This document shows positions 16,314 through 25,025 of a DNA stretch of 64,000 nucleotides, one piece after another. The notes under the pieces are model-generated. The model made no database searches and was not told the DNA's origin. It saw only the letters and a list, made by a program, of their open reading frames with translations. The stretch is from Onishia taeanensis (GTDB taxonomy: Bacteria > Pseudomonadota > Gammaproteobacteria > Pseudomonadales > Halomonadaceae). Made by a program: the position numbers and the translations under genes. The stretch's first letter is position 1; each line of letters opens with the position of its first letter. The stretch is from positions 1 through 64,000 of the forward strand of contig NZ_JABVXC010000011.1 in assembly GCF_013349955.1 (NCBI RefSeq), read 5' to 3'.

Positions 16314-16894
16314 CCCAGCAGCCATTGCCAGGCCTTGGCCTCAACCAGCACCACCCACAGCCCGAGCAGGATGAATACCGAGCACGCCAGCACGTGAATG
16401 GCACGAATCGGCAGGCGTTCGCAGAACCGCGCGCCCAGCCAGAGTACCGGCGCATTGGCGGCGAGCATGCCAAGGGTGGTGCCCAGGGTTACCAGCAGCA
16501 CATCGTCGAAGCGAGCGGCCAGCAACACGGTGGCGATCTGGGTCTTGTCGCCGATCTCGGCGAGAGAGAACAGCACGAAACTGGTGAGAAACACACCATG
16601 ACCGGGCGGGCCAGCCTCCAGGCCATCGTCATCGTCGGGCTTGAGCAACCACAACCCCATGCCGATAAAGGCCAGGCCTACCAGGGCCGTCATCAGGCGC
16701 GGGGCGATCAGATCGACCAATGTGGCGCCGAACCAGGCAGATACACCGTGATTGATCAGGGTAGCGGCCACGATGGCCCAGAAGATCGGCCAGGGACGAG
16801 CGAAGCGCGCCACCAGCAACAAGGTGAGCAGCTGGGTCTTGTCGCCGATTTCAGCCAATCCGATGGCCAGGCCGGAAGTGATGAGAGCGTCCAA
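16310..16894 (-). CDS. Gdt1/TMEM165 family cation (manganese) transporter
   Basis: A 194-residue membrane protein of the UPF0016 family, with both signature repeats EIGDKT: LAEIGDKTQLLTLLLVARF near residue 15 and LAEIGDKTQIATVLLAARF in the second half. These form the cation site; family members export Mn2+ or exchange Ca2+/Mn2+. TTG 16894 is chosen: GGGGGA lies eight bases upstream and the protein then starts just before the first helix, whereas the only longer ATG (16966) falls in a terminator-like hairpin. The yybP-ykoY riboswitch upstream supports Mn2+ as substrate. Confidence 0.88.
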   Translation of the reverse strand: MDALITSGLAIGLAEIGDKTQLLTLLLVARFARPWPIFWAIVAATLINHGVSAWFGATLVDLIAPRLMTALVGLAFIGMGLWLLKPDDDDGLEAGPPGHGVFLTSFVLFSLAEIGDKTQIATVLLAARFDDVLLVTLGTTLGMLAANAPVLWLGARFCERLPIRAIHVLACSVFILLGLWVVLVEAKAWQWLLG

Positions 16895-16928
16895 TGAATG
16901 ATTCCCCCGGGCCGGCCAAAAGACGATA

Positions 16929-16972
16929 CAGAACATGGTGTGCCGCCGGCCCCGGAAGCACACCATGTTCTG
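16929..16972 (-). terminator. Riboswitch expression-platform hairpin
   Basis: CAGAACATGGTGTGC (16929-16943) and GCACACCATGTTCTG (16958-16972) form a perfect 15-bp stem. On the minus strand it is followed by TATCGTCTTTT, an imperfect T-tract, so it can serve as intrinsic terminator; downstream GC-rich sequence may also mask the GGGGGA ribosome-binding site of the transporter. Confidence 0.6.
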
Positions 16973-17190
16973 AGTCTCGTTTGACCTTTAGGCTGCCCGA
17001 TATCAAGTACCGGGCCCCGGGTCGTCGATGCCATGGTCGTGGCGACCAAATTTGTTGACATCGACCATTCTCGGTCGCTTCTTACGCGCGTGTCGCAGGC
17101 AACTTAGCGGGCTTTTAACAGCCTTTCAGGTAAAGCCGCTGTACACGCCGCAGGAAGGCGGTTGGAAAGTAACTACTCCCCCAAAACGCT
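16973..17190 (-). promoter_or_regulatory. yybP-ykoY manganese riboswitch (aptamer region)
   Basis: Read on the minus strand, the leader begins with GGGGGAGTAG (17173-17182), has ATGTCAACAAATTTGG in the middle and ends with AAACGAGACTC. These are the landmarks of the yybP-ykoY motif: 5' GGGGAGUAG, internal UCAACA-UUGG and 3' GCGAGACU. This RNA class binds Mn2+ and turns on genes such as mntP, alx and UPF0016 transporters. The downstream gene is a UPF0016 transporter, which confirms the call. The boundaries are approximate. Confidence 0.8.
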
Positions 17191-17241
17191 AGTGATGATA
17201 GCGACTTATAAACGGCTTGCCAAGTTATCCTTGGCCGACGA

Positions 17242-18096
17242 TCAGGCGAAGACCACGGTCTTGTTGCCGTGGATCAGCACGCGGTCCTGAAGGTGCCAGC
17301 GCAGACCACGGGCCAGAACGGCTTTCTCCACGTCACGGCCGAAGCGCACCAGATCATTGGCGGTATGGCAGTGGCTGACACGCTGGATGTCTTGCTCGAT
17401 GATCGGGCCGGCGTCCAGTTCCTCGGTCACGTAGTGGCAGGTCGCGCCGATCAGCTTGACCCCGCGCTCATAGGCCTGGTGATAGGGCCGTGCGCCGGCG
17501 AAGGACGGCAGGAAGCTGTGGTGGATGTTGATCACCCGTCCGGCATAGCGCTCGCACAGGGCCGGCGGCAGAATCTGCATGTAACGGGCCAGCACCACGG
17601 TGTCCGCCTGGACCTCTTCGACCAGGCGTTCGACTTCCGCGAAGGCCGGGGCCTTGTCGCTGGGGTCGACGGGCACATGATGGAAGGGGATGCCATGCCA
17701 CTCGACCAGCGAGCGTAAATCGTCGTGGTTGGAAATCACGCAGGGGATCTCGCAATCCAGCTCGCCTGCGGTAAAGCGATACAGAAGATCAACCAGGCAG
17801 TGGGATTCCTTGGACACCAGCATGGCCACCCGCTGAGGACGGCGGGTATCGGTCAGCTTCCACTGCATCTCGAATTCGTCAGCGATCGGCGCAAATGCCT
17901 GGCGAAAGCCCTCAGCGTCGAGCGGCAGCGACTCCGCCACCACCTCATAGCGCATGAAGAAGCGGCCGCTGGTCAGGTCCGAGTGCTGATTGGCTTCGGT
18001 GATCGAGCCGCCCTGGCCGGCGATGAAGTTAGAAACACGCGCCACGATACCGACACGATCAGGGCAGGAAACCACCAAGCGATAGTAATGAGACAT
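17242..18096 (-). CDS. purU: Formyltetrahydrofolate deformylase
   Basis: A 284-residue protein with an N-terminal ACT domain (YYRLVVSCPDRVGIVARVSN) and a C-terminal formyltransferase-fold domain: NIHHSFLPSFAGARPYHQAY has the catalytic His, and ATCHYVTEELDAGPIIEQD the conserved Asp. It hydrolyses 10-formyl-THF to formate and THF, balancing one-carbon pools. ATG 18096 gives the usual MSHYYRL start; the longer frame has no family match. It lies upstream of, but is separated by the riboswitch from, the Gdt1-type gene. Confidence 0.95.
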   Translation of the reverse strand: MSHYYRLVVSCPDRVGIVARVSNFIAGQGGSITEANQHSDLTSGRFFMRYEVVAESLPLDAEGFRQAFAPIADEFEMQWKLTDTRRPQRVAMLVSKESHCLVDLLYRFTAGELDCEIPCVISNHDDLRSLVEWHGIPFHHVPVDPSDKAPAFAEVERLVEEVQADTVVLARYMQILPPALCERYAGRVINIHHSFLPSFAGARPYHQAYERGVKLIGATCHYVTEELDAGPIIEQDIQRVSHCHTANDLVRFGRDVEKAVLARGLRWHLQDRVLIHGNKTVVFA

Positions 18097-18277
18097 GGAT
18101 TGACCGTCAGTTGATAACCAGAAGAGAAAAACACGAAGAAGGCTGCTGGCAAGGCGCCAGGCTGGCAAGTGTAACGAATTCAACCGCCTCGAAACACTCT
18201 GTCCGCGGCGCCTCGCGTTGTCGCTAGCCTTACCAGATGCGTATGATGAGGCGACTCTTTGCTACATCGTGTTTGTC

Positions 18278-19969
18278 ATGTCCCGACCTCGTGTCCAGAT
18301 TCGTCCTCGCCGCCGCCCCCCGCTGCACTTCCTGCCTCTAGGCGGGTGCGGTGAGATTGGCATGAACCTCAACCTCTACGGCTATGACGGACACTGGATC
18401 GCCGTGGACTGCGGCATGATGATCCGCCAGGACCTGCCCGACAGCCCGCTACAGGTGCCCAACCTGACGACACTCGGCACCCTCGATATCAGCCCCAAGG
18501 CCCTGATCATCACCCATGGCCACGAAGACCATATCGGCGCCGCCGCCTGGCTTTGGCCCCAATGGGGCTGTCCGATTCATGCCACCCCGCTGGCGGCCGG
18601 CCTGCTGCGGGCCAAGTTCGCCGAACGCGGCCTGGCCACCGACGCCATTCGTGTCATCGACCCGGGCGAGGCCATGGAGACCGGCCCCTTCGGGCTGCGC
18701 TTCCTGCCACTGACGCACTCTATCCCCGAGAGCTGCTCGCTGCTGATCACCACCCCCGAACAGCGTGTCTTGCATACCGGTGACTGGAAGTTAGACCCGG
18801 CGCCGATGATCGGCAAGCCGGTCGATGAGAGCCTCTACCGGGCGCTGGCACCGGTCGACCTGGTGGTCGGCGATTCCACCAATGCGCCCCTGCCCGGCCA
18901 CTCACGCAGCGAGCGTGACGTCGCCGAGGCATTGGAACGCACCATCGCTGCCTGCAGCGGTCGGGTGATCGTGTCCTGCTTCGCCAGCAACCTGGACCGG
19001 GTGCTGGCCATCGGCCTTGCCGCCCAGCGCTGTGGCCGTCGGGTGAGCCTGATGGGGCGCTCCATGGAGCGCATGGTGGGCGTTGCCCGCGGGCTTGGCT
19101 ATCTCGACGACTTTCCTCCCCTGGTGCCGGTGCGAGATCTTGGCTATCTGCCTCCCGAGGAAGTCCTGGTGATCGCCACCGGTAGCCAGGGTGAACCACG
19201 CGCGGCACTCTCGCGGCTTGCTCGCGGCCGCCACGGAGATTTCGAGCTCGCGCCGGGCGATAGCGTGATCTTTTCCGCCAAGGCGATTCCGGGCAACGAG
19301 CGATTGATCGAGCGCTTGCAGCACGGCCTACGCCAGCTCGGCGTCACTCTCTTCGAAGAACGCGAGCACCCTGAGCTGCATGCCTCTGGACACCCGGCTC
19401 GAGACGAGCTGAACACCTTCTACGAATGGGTGAAGCCTCGCCACCTGCTGCCGGTACATGGTGAGCATCGCCATCAGCAAGCGCATCGGGAACTGGCCGA
19501 AGCACGCGGCATTGCGGCTCCACTGGTGCCGGTCAACGGCGATCTCATCCGCCTGGACGGTGACGGCCTGACACGGGAGTCGCGCCATCCCCAGCCACCC
19601 TGCATCATCAGCCAGGAAGCGGTCACCCCGGTGCCGGATCTCGACGACCCCAAGGCCGGTCGCCGCGAACGGCACGGCAGCCTCTTTCTGGTCCTGCCGG
19701 TCACGCCGATGGATGAAGGCTGGGCGCGGATCGGTCGCCTGTTGCTCGACGTTTCCACATCGACGCCGCTCGACGAAGACGCTTTCGCTGATTGGCTGGA
19801 CGATCGACTCGGCGAATTATCGGCCGATAATCTCGCCGAACTTCGCCGCCAGCTGCATCCTAGCCTGATGCATTATTTGGGCGAACACCTGCGCCAGCTT
19901 CCGGCGGTGCATTTGCAGCTGCTGGCCGCCGAGCCGCCCAGCGAAGCGACATTCGCCAGCACGCCCTGA
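18278..19969 (+). CDS. RNase J-type metallo-beta-lactamase/beta-CASP nuclease
   Basis: A 563-residue protein. ATG 18278 starts MSRPRVQIRPRRRPPLHFLP; a longer frame adds residues unlike the family. The metal site THGHEDHIGA is at residues 79-88, followed by HTGDWKLDP, DSTNAPLPGHSRSE and the beta-CASP region with TGSQGEPRAALSRLARG and LPVHGEHRHQQAH. This is the RNase J layout (5'-3' exo- and endoribonuclease), at the usual length. RNase J is scattered in gammaproteobacteria, where RNase E dominates, so its RNA targets are open. Confidence 0.88.
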   Translation: MSRPRVQIRPRRRPPLHFLPLGGCGEIGMNLNLYGYDGHWIAVDCGMMIRQDLPDSPLQVPNLTTLGTLDISPKALIITHGHEDHIGAAAWLWPQWGCPIHATPLAAGLLRAKFAERGLATDAIRVIDPGEAMETGPFGLRFLPLTHSIPESCSLLITTPEQRVLHTGDWKLDPAPMIGKPVDESLYRALAPVDLVVGDSTNAPLPGHSRSERDVAEALERTIAACSGRVIVSCFASNLDRVLAIGLAAQRCGRRVSLMGRSMERMVGVARGLGYLDDFPPLVPVRDLGYLPPEEVLVIATGSQGEPRAALSRLARGRHGDFELAPGDSVIFSAKAIPGNERLIERLQHGLRQLGVTLFEEREHPELHASGHPARDELNTFYEWVKPRHLLPVHGEHRHQQAHRELAEARGIAAPLVPVNGDLIRLDGDGLTRESRHPQPPCIISQEAVTPVPDLDDPKAGRRERHGSLFLVLPVTPMDEGWARIGRLLLDVSTSTPLDEDAFADWLDDRLGELSADNLAELRRQLHPSLMHYLGEHLRQLPAVHLQLLAAEPPSEATFASTP

Positions 19970-19990
19970 ACAAGGCCAACACCTCGTGAA

Positions 19991-20020
19991 CTTAAGAGAC
20001 CTTAAGAGACCTTAAGAGAG
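19991..20020. repeat. Three tandem 10-bp repeats
   Basis: CTTAAGAGAC occurs twice and CTTAAGAGAG once, perfectly in phase, 21 bases after the stop of the RNase J gene. The rest of the 19970-20179 gap has no recognisable element. Confidence 0.8.
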
Positions 20021-20179
20021 ACGAGTTTAGGCAATAACTGTCCAAGCCAGCCAACTTGGCCTATCCTGGTTGCCCCGCCTACCCGCTCGGTCTTTACCAT
20101 CCGTGTCATGACGTTCTTCGCGATTCGCTATTGGACGAACATCAGCCCTTACCGTGGAACATCACGCGACAGCCAATGA

Positions 20180-20470
20180 TCAGGACTGTTTGGCATCCTT
20201 CGGTGGGCGGCCACGACGGCGCTTGGGCTGCTCTGGCACCAGATCATCCACGGAAAGCCCGGCATCATTGATGGCTTCACGAATCTCAGCGAGCTTCTGC
20301 TCCTTCATTCGCTCTTCCTGCTGACGCTCACGCTCTTCTTCCTGCTTGTGTTCGATGACTTCGCCAATGACTTCAGCCAGTTTGTGAAGCTGCTCCATGC
20401 TCAGCTGCCGTGCGGCTGCGCGCGCGACATTCTTATTGCGGGCGATACGCTCAAGGGTTTCCGATGACAT
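20180..20470 (-). CDS. Small coiled-coil protein with C-terminal AT-hook, possibly H-NS-like
   Basis: A 96-residue protein. ATG 20470 has GGAG six bases upstream; a GTG twelve bases earlier overlaps that site. Residues about 10-65 are strongly helical and charged (EVIGEVIEHKQEEERERQQE), a likely dimerising coiled coil, and residues 66-80 (INDAGLSVDDLVPE) resemble the H-NS linker. The end, PKRRRGRPPKDAKQS, is an AT-hook (RGRP). H-NS family proteins have an N-terminal coiled coil and a C-terminal DNA-binding domain; here a simple AT-hook replaces it. A role as nucleoid-associated protein is inferred. Confidence 0.75.
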   Translation of the reverse strand: MSSETLERIARNKNVARAAARQLSMEQLHKLAEVIGEVIEHKQEEERERQQEERMKEQKLAEIREAINDAGLSVDDLVPEQPKRRRGRPPKDAKQS

Positions 20471-20571
20471 TGGCTTCTCCACGTGTCAGTGCTAAAGAAC
20501 CGTTAACTACTGAAAAGAAAAGTATATGCACAGGGCGTTACTTGGCAAGAAATAGCCGCCTCTTTATTCAT

Positions 20572-20612
20572 AAAAAAAACCGGCCCCGTGGGTCGGTTTT
20601 TATTTATAACGC
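20572..20612 (-). terminator. Intrinsic terminator after moaA
   Basis: ACCGGCCC and GGGTCGGT pair around CGT, flanked by A8 on one side and T5 on the other. On the minus strand the stem is followed by a run of T, ending the molybdopterin transcript; it could also work on the plus strand. Confidence 0.85.
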
Positions 20613-20636
20613 TCTCGGTATGTCGCTGAAAAAGGC

Positions 20637-21626
20637 TCAGCCCCCGGTCATGTTCATGAAGCGAACCACCTGCACGTCACCGTCGGTGGTGAAGTAATGT
20701 CGCTCAGGCTTGAGCGGCATCGCCTCGATGATCCGAGCCTTGAGCGCCTCCATATCACCGGGATATCGGCGCAGCACTTCGCGAAGGTCCACGGAGTGTT
20801 CGTTACCCAGGCACAGCAGCAAACGCCCTTCTACCGTGACCCTGACGCGATTGCAGGAGGAGCAGAAATTGTGACTGTGCGGCGAAATAAAGCCGATGCG
20901 AGTCTCGCTGTCGGCCATGCGGAAATACCGTGAAGGCCCTGCGGTGGATTCAGCCGAGGCCAGGAGCGGGTAACGCGACTCGATCAGCGCCTGCACTTCA
21001 TCGCTCGAGCAGAAGGTCTCTGCCCGGGAATGGTCGGAGACATCGCCTAACGGCATCTCTTCGATGAAACTGATATCGAGCCCCTCTTCGCGGGCAAACT
21101 CCACCAGATCCAGCACTTCATCGTCGTTACGGCCCTTGAGGATGACAGCGTTGAGCTTGATGCGCGAAAAACCGGCGGCCTTGGCGGCGCGAATACCGGC
21201 TATCACTTTCTCCAGCTCGCCGGTTCTGGTGAGTTGGCGAAAGCGCTCGGGGTCCAGTGAATCGAGGCTGATATTGAGCCGCTCGAGCCCCCCTTCGCGC
21301 AGCACCTGAGCATGCTTGTCGAGGCTGGCGCCATTGGTGGTCATGGCGAAATCCTTGAGCCCGGGCAGCGCACCGATATCACCGACCAACTGGCCAATAC
21401 CACGCCTGACCAGAGGTTCGCCGCCGGTCAGCCGAATCTTCTCGACACCGAGCTCGACAAAGGCGCGTGCCACCATTTCCAGCTCTTCGAGGGTCAGCAC
21501 CTGAGCACGCGGCAGAAAGGTCATTTCTTCGCTCATGCAGTAGACACAGCGGAAATCACAGCGGTCGGTGACTGAGATCCGCACATAGCTGACGCGGCGA
21601 CCGAAGTCATCGATCAGTTGTTCCAT
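20637..21626 (-). CDS. moaA: GTP 3',8-cyclase (molybdenum cofactor biosynthesis)
   Basis: A 329-residue radical-SAM enzyme. [17 protein letters not shown] holds the CxxxCxxC cluster, and [21 protein letters not shown] the second cluster. The C-terminal GG (NMTGG) needed for activity is present. It makes the first intermediate from GTP for MoaC. ATG 21626 is preceded by GGGAGGA. It overlaps the end of moaE by 13 bases, so translation is coupled. Confidence 0.97.
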   Translation of the reverse strand: MEQLIDDFGRRVSYVRISVTDRCDFRCVYCMSEEMTFLPRAQVLTLEELEMVARAFVELGVEKIRLTGGEPLVRRGIGQLVGDIGALPGLKDFAMTTNGASLDKHAQVLREGGLERLNISLDSLDPERFRQLTRTGELEKVIAGIRAAKAAGFSRIKLNAVILKGRNDDEVLDLVEFAREEGLDISFIEEMPLGDVSDHSRAETFCSSDEVQALIESRYPLLASAESTAGPSRYFRMADSETRIGFISPHSHNFCSSCNRVRVTVEGRLLLCLGNEHSVDLREVLRRYPGDMEALKARIIEAMPLKPERHYFTTDGDVQVVRFMNMTGG

Positions 21627-22078
21627 GCTTCCTCCCAACGCGCGGCATCTTGATAATCGCTCGAGCGTTCTGCGACCCAGTAATTGCCGCTCGCAGTGTG
21701 TTCTTTCTTCCAGAAGGGAGCGCGCGTTTTGAGATAATCCATGATGAAATCACAGGCCTCAAAGGCCGCACGACGGTGCGCACTGGCGACCACCACTAGC
21801 ACGATCGGGTCGCCTGGTGCCAGGCATCCCACGCGGTGAATAAGACGCACTCCTTGCAGGGGCCAGCGACCACAGGCGTCTTCAACAATGGCTTCCAGTG
21901 CCTTTTCGGTCATGCCGGGATAATGCTCGAGGGTCAGGGCCGTCACTTCGGGTCGTTCGTTGAAGTCACGCACCAGGCCGGTAAAGCTGACCGTGGCGCC
22001 GATATCGCTGCGCCCCTGCAGCAGGGCCTGCTGCTCGACGCCGACATCGAAGGCCTCCTGCTGCACCCGGATCATCAT
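21614..22078 (-). CDS. moaE: Molybdopterin synthase catalytic subunit
   Basis: A 154-residue Moa[50 protein letters not shown] and PFWKKE with the active-site Lys. Start is ATG 22078 or 22075, both behind GGGAGG. It uses the thiocarboxylated MoaD to build the dithiolene of molybdopterin. Here MoaD is the C-terminal domain of the upstream fusion protein, whose stop overlaps this start. Confidence 0.95.
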   Translation of the reverse strand: MMIRVQQEAFDVGVEQQALLQGRSDIGATVSFTGLVRDFNERPEVTALTLEHYPGMTEKALEAIVEDACGRWPLQGVRLIHRVGCLAPGDPIVLVVVASAHRRAAFEACDFIMDYLKTRAPFWKKEHTASGNYWVAERSSDYQDAARWEEAWNN

Positions 22079-22875
22079 CAACCTCCCGTTACCGGTGGGA
22101 AAAAGGCGACCTCATCACCATCGGTCAGCGGGGTCTGATCCCCGCCCATCACCTGGTTGACCGCGCAGAGTACCCGCCCTTCATTGAGTCCGGCAAAACG
22201 GGCATCCTTGGCCGTGAGCGCTGCCTTCAACCCGGCAATATCGGCACTTTGCAGCGCATCGAAAGGAAGGTCGAGATCGCTGACACCCAGACGTTCACGC
22301 AGCTCTGCCAGGCACTTGATGTGAATGCAGGGCGCAGCGGTATCCAGCGCCAGCCCCGGATCGGCATGGCGCGAGGCGCCGGTAACGATGGGCGACGATA
22401 TCGCTTGGCGGCGGTAGTCGCCTGACTTGCCTCCGGTCTTGCTTTCCAGGCGTATCTCGCCGATTTCCATGTCCTTGTCGACAGCCTTGCACATGTCGTA
22501 CAGCGTCAAACAGGCCACCGACACAGCCGTCAGCGCTTCCATTTCGACGCCAGTGCGGCCATTGAGCCGGCAGGTGGCGCTGACCTCGACGCTTGAAGTC
22601 GGCTCATCGAGACGGAACTCGATCGCCACCTTGGACAACGGCAGCGCATGGCAGAGCGGAATCAGCTCAGGGGTGCGCTTGGCCGCCTGAATGCCGGCGA
22701 TGCGCGCCGTGGCCAGCACATCGCCCTTGGGCAATTCACCATCGGCCAGCAGCGCGAGCGTCTCGGGATGCATGCGAATGCGCCCACTGGCGACGGCCTC
22801 TCGCCGGCTCTCGGCCTTGTCGGCCACGTCGACCATATGGGCTTCGCCGCGGGCGTTAAGGTGGGTCAGGCTCAT
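22078..22875 (-). CDS. moaC: MoaC-MoaD fusion: cyclic pyranopterin monophosphate synthase plus molybdopterin synthase sulfur carrier
   Basis: A 265-residue protein in one uninterrupted frame. Residues 1-158 are MoaC ([37 protein letters not shown]). A 25-residue Ala/Pro linker follows, then residues about 183-265 are MoaD ([49 protein letters not shown]) with the C-terminal Gly-Gly that is adenylated and thiocarboxylated. MoaC and MoaD are separate proteins in most bacteria; the fusion ties cPMP formation to the sulfur carrier. The Gly-Gly is the true C-terminus, so the MoaD part can still work. Confidence 0.93.
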   Translation of the reverse strand: MSLTHLNARGEAHMVDVADKAESRREAVASGRIRMHPETLALLADGELPKGDVLATARIAGIQAAKRTPELIPLCHALPLSKVAIEFRLDEPTSSVEVSATCRLNGRTGVEMEALTAVSVACLTLYDMCKAVDKDMEIGEIRLESKTGGKSGDYRRQAISSPIVTGASRHADPGLALDTAAPCIHIKCLAELRERLGVSDLDLPFDALQSADIAGLKAALTAKDARFAGLNEGRVLCAVNQVMGGDQTPLTDGDEVAFFPPVTGG

Positions 22876-22926
22876 ACAGGATCACCCGCTAGTAAAGTGG
22901 ATCGGATACCACACAGTATCGCACCC

Positions 22927-24246
22927 TTAGCCGCGATGCATAAATGGCTGAAGCGTCACCGTTTCGCCGGCTTCGATGCCCGCGCAAGGTGCCGAGATTT
23001 CGATCAGGCAGTTGGCGGCAACCATTGAAGACAGGATACCGGACCCCTGGCGACCGGTGCTGCGCACCCAGAGCTGCCCGCTCTCATCAGCGTGATAGAC
23101 CCCGCGCAGGAAGTCCACGCGTCCGCTGCGACTTTTGAGCGATTCCTCGGCGCGGGCGATGAGCCGCAGCGGCTGCCAGGCATGCTCCCCCTGCAGGCGT
23201 CTGATCAACGGCTGGACGAACTGCAAAAAGGTCACCATCACCGCCACCGGATTTCCCGGCAGACCGAAGAAGGGCACGCGCTCAGCGCCGAGCCGCCCGA
23301 AGGCCAGTGGTCGGCCTGGGCGCATGGCGATACGCCAGAAACCCAGCTCGCCGGTTTCGGCCAGCGCCGGCTTGATCCAGTCCGCCTGGCCAACTGAGAC
23401 GCCGCCGCTGGTGATAACCATGTCTGCCACTGCGGCCGCCTCTTCCAGCGCCCTGACCATCCCCTGCGACGCATCGGCGAGAATGCCAAGGTCGATGACC
23501 TCGACGCCGAGGGCCGTCAGCAGACCGCGCAGTGAGAAGCGGTTGGCATCGAAGATGCCATCTGCAGGCAGCGGCTCGCCAGGAGCCGTGACCTCGTCGC
23601 CGGTCGAGAAGATCGCCACCCTCAATTGCCGCGCCACTCGGGCGCGATCGACACCCAGCGAGGCCAGCAACCCAAGGTGCTCGGCAGCAAGCCGAGTGCC
23701 GGCGGTCAGGGCTACCGCTCCCCGCGGCACGTCTTCCCCCGCCTGACGCACATGCTGGCCAATCTTGACCGTCTCTGGCCGCGTCACGATCACTCGCTCG
23801 TGACCGCCCTCGGGTGGTGCTTCTTCGAGCTGCTCGCTCATGATCACCGTATCGGTGCCCGGCGGCATCGGGGCGCCGGTGGTGATGCTCACGGCGGCGT
23901 ACTCGGGCACGGCATCGTGATAGCCATGGCCGGCCAGAGACTTTCCGACTAGCGTCCAGGACTCGGGAAGCGCCGGTGAGCCGTGTGCCTGACTGCTTGG
24001 CTGGCCTTGCGCCTGCTCTTGTGGCCTCAAGGGCCATGCCACGGCAATGCCATCCATGGCCGCATTGGTATTCTGGGGCACGTTGACCGGCGAGGTAACG
24101 TCCTCACTCAACACGCGCCCCAGCGATGACGCCAGAGGCAAGGTTTCCTGCGCCGGAGAGGAGCTAGCCGAGAAACCGAGAATCGCCTCCAGGGCTTCCT
24201 CCACCGACAGCATGCGTTCACCGAGGTCGAAGCAGGACAGGCTCAT
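22927..24246 (-). CDS. moeA: Molybdopterin molybdenumtransferase
   Basis: A 439-residue MoeA, slightly longer than the usual 405-411 through insertions such as RPQEQAQGQPSSQAHGSPAL. Domain blocks are NTNAAMDGIAVAW, ITTGAPMPPGTDTVI, VAIFSTGDEVTAPGEPLPAD, TSGGVSVGQADWIKPAL and FGLPGNPVAVMVTFLQFV. It inserts molybdate into adenylated molybdopterin. Its start overlaps the mobB stop, and the MoaC-MoaD gene follows after 51 bases. Confidence 0.95.
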   Translation of the reverse strand: MSLSCFDLGERMLSVEEALEAILGFSASSSPAQETLPLASSLGRVLSEDVTSPVNVPQNTNAAMDGIAVAWPLRPQEQAQGQPSSQAHGSPALPESWTLVGKSLAGHGYHDAVPEYAAVSITTGAPMPPGTDTVIMSEQLEEAPPEGGHERVIVTRPETVKIGQHVRQAGEDVPRGAVALTAGTRLAAEHLGLLASLGVDRARVARQLRVAIFSTGDEVTAPGEPLPADGIFDANRFSLRGLLTALGVEVIDLGILADASQGMVRALEEAAAVADMVITSGGVSVGQADWIKPALAETGELGFWRIAMRPGRPLAFGRLGAERVPFFGLPGNPVAVMVTFLQFVQPLIRRLQGEHAWQPLRLIARAEESLKSRSGRVDFLRGVYHADESGQLWVRSTGRQGSGILSSMVAANCLIEISAPCAGIEAGETVTLQPFMHRG

Positions 24247-24851
24247 GTCGACGCCCCCTGGGAAGCATTCAGCTGGCGTGCCGGCAAGCCGCGCTGCTCA
24301 GGCCAGCGGCCGGGCCAGGCCGCCACCCAGTCGGTGAGCGCCTCCAGGTCATCCAGGAACAGCGACTCCACGCCCGCCGGCAGACTCAGCGGTGCACTGC
24401 TGGCCACCGCCCTCACCCACGGATCCGCGACGGCGCGCAGCGGTTTACCAAGCGATGGGCGGTGCAGTTCCAGCTTGGGCAACGGCCAGGCCTTGAAGCC
24501 TTCGATCAGCACCAGGTCCGGGCTCAACGGTCGCACCTGCTCGATCAGCGCCGCCAGGTCGGGCTCATCCTGGCCCGGCGTGTTGAGCATCAGCGCGGTG
24601 CGGGAGCGCGAAGCAATCAGCATCGGCGCAGCGCCCGCCTCGCGCAGGCGGTGACTATCCTTGCCCGGCTGATCGATATCGAACTGGTGATGGGCATGCT
24701 TGATGACCGCCGCACGAATACCCCGCGCCGCCAGCCTCGGCAGCAGCGCCTCCAACAGGGTCGTCTTGCCCGTGCCGCTCCAGGCCGCAATGCATAGCAA
24801 CGGCAAGGGCTCATCGGCCAGCGGCAATCGATGTTCGGCCTGCTCGCTCAT
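24243..24851 (-). CDS. mobB: Molybdopterin-guanine dinucleotide biosynthesis protein B
   Basis: A 202-residue P-loop GTP-binding protein. WSGTGKTTLLEALLPRL is the Walker A, and AAVIKHAHHQFDIDQPGKDS is the MobB signature. It assists MobA in attaching GMP to the cofactor. The gene is translationally coupled to moeA by an ATGA overlap. Confidence 0.93.
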   Translation of the reverse strand: MSEQAEHRLPLADEPLPLLCIAAWSGTGKTTLLEALLPRLAARGIRAAVIKHAHHQFDIDQPGKDSHRLREAGAAPMLIASRSRTALMLNTPGQDEPDLAALIEQVRPLSPDLVLIEGFKAWPLPKLELHRPSLGKPLRAVADPWVRAVASSAPLSLPAGVESLFLDDLEALTDWVAAWPGRWPEQRGLPARQLNASQGAST

Positions 24852-25025
24852 GTCCTGCGGCTCCCCTTAGTGTGACGACCTTTCATTTGATGACTCTTCT
24901 GTTTGCAACGCCTAGCGTAACGACTCTATCCGGTGACCGATGTTCTGATGACGACCTGGTTTGAAGACGCAGAGTCATGGGCACCTTGTCATGAATGGCT
25001 TGTCATGCGGCATCTGCTTGCCGGC

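Noticed and set aside
16895..16966. N-terminal extension of the Gdt1-type transporter from ATG 16966
   Set aside because: The ATG lies in the 15-bp riboswitch hairpin, the extension has no family match, and TTG 16894 has a strong ribosome-binding site.
22876..22926. Looked for a molybdenum cofactor riboswitch before the moaC-moaD gene
   Set aside because: Only 51 bases separate it from moeA, too short for that RNA.
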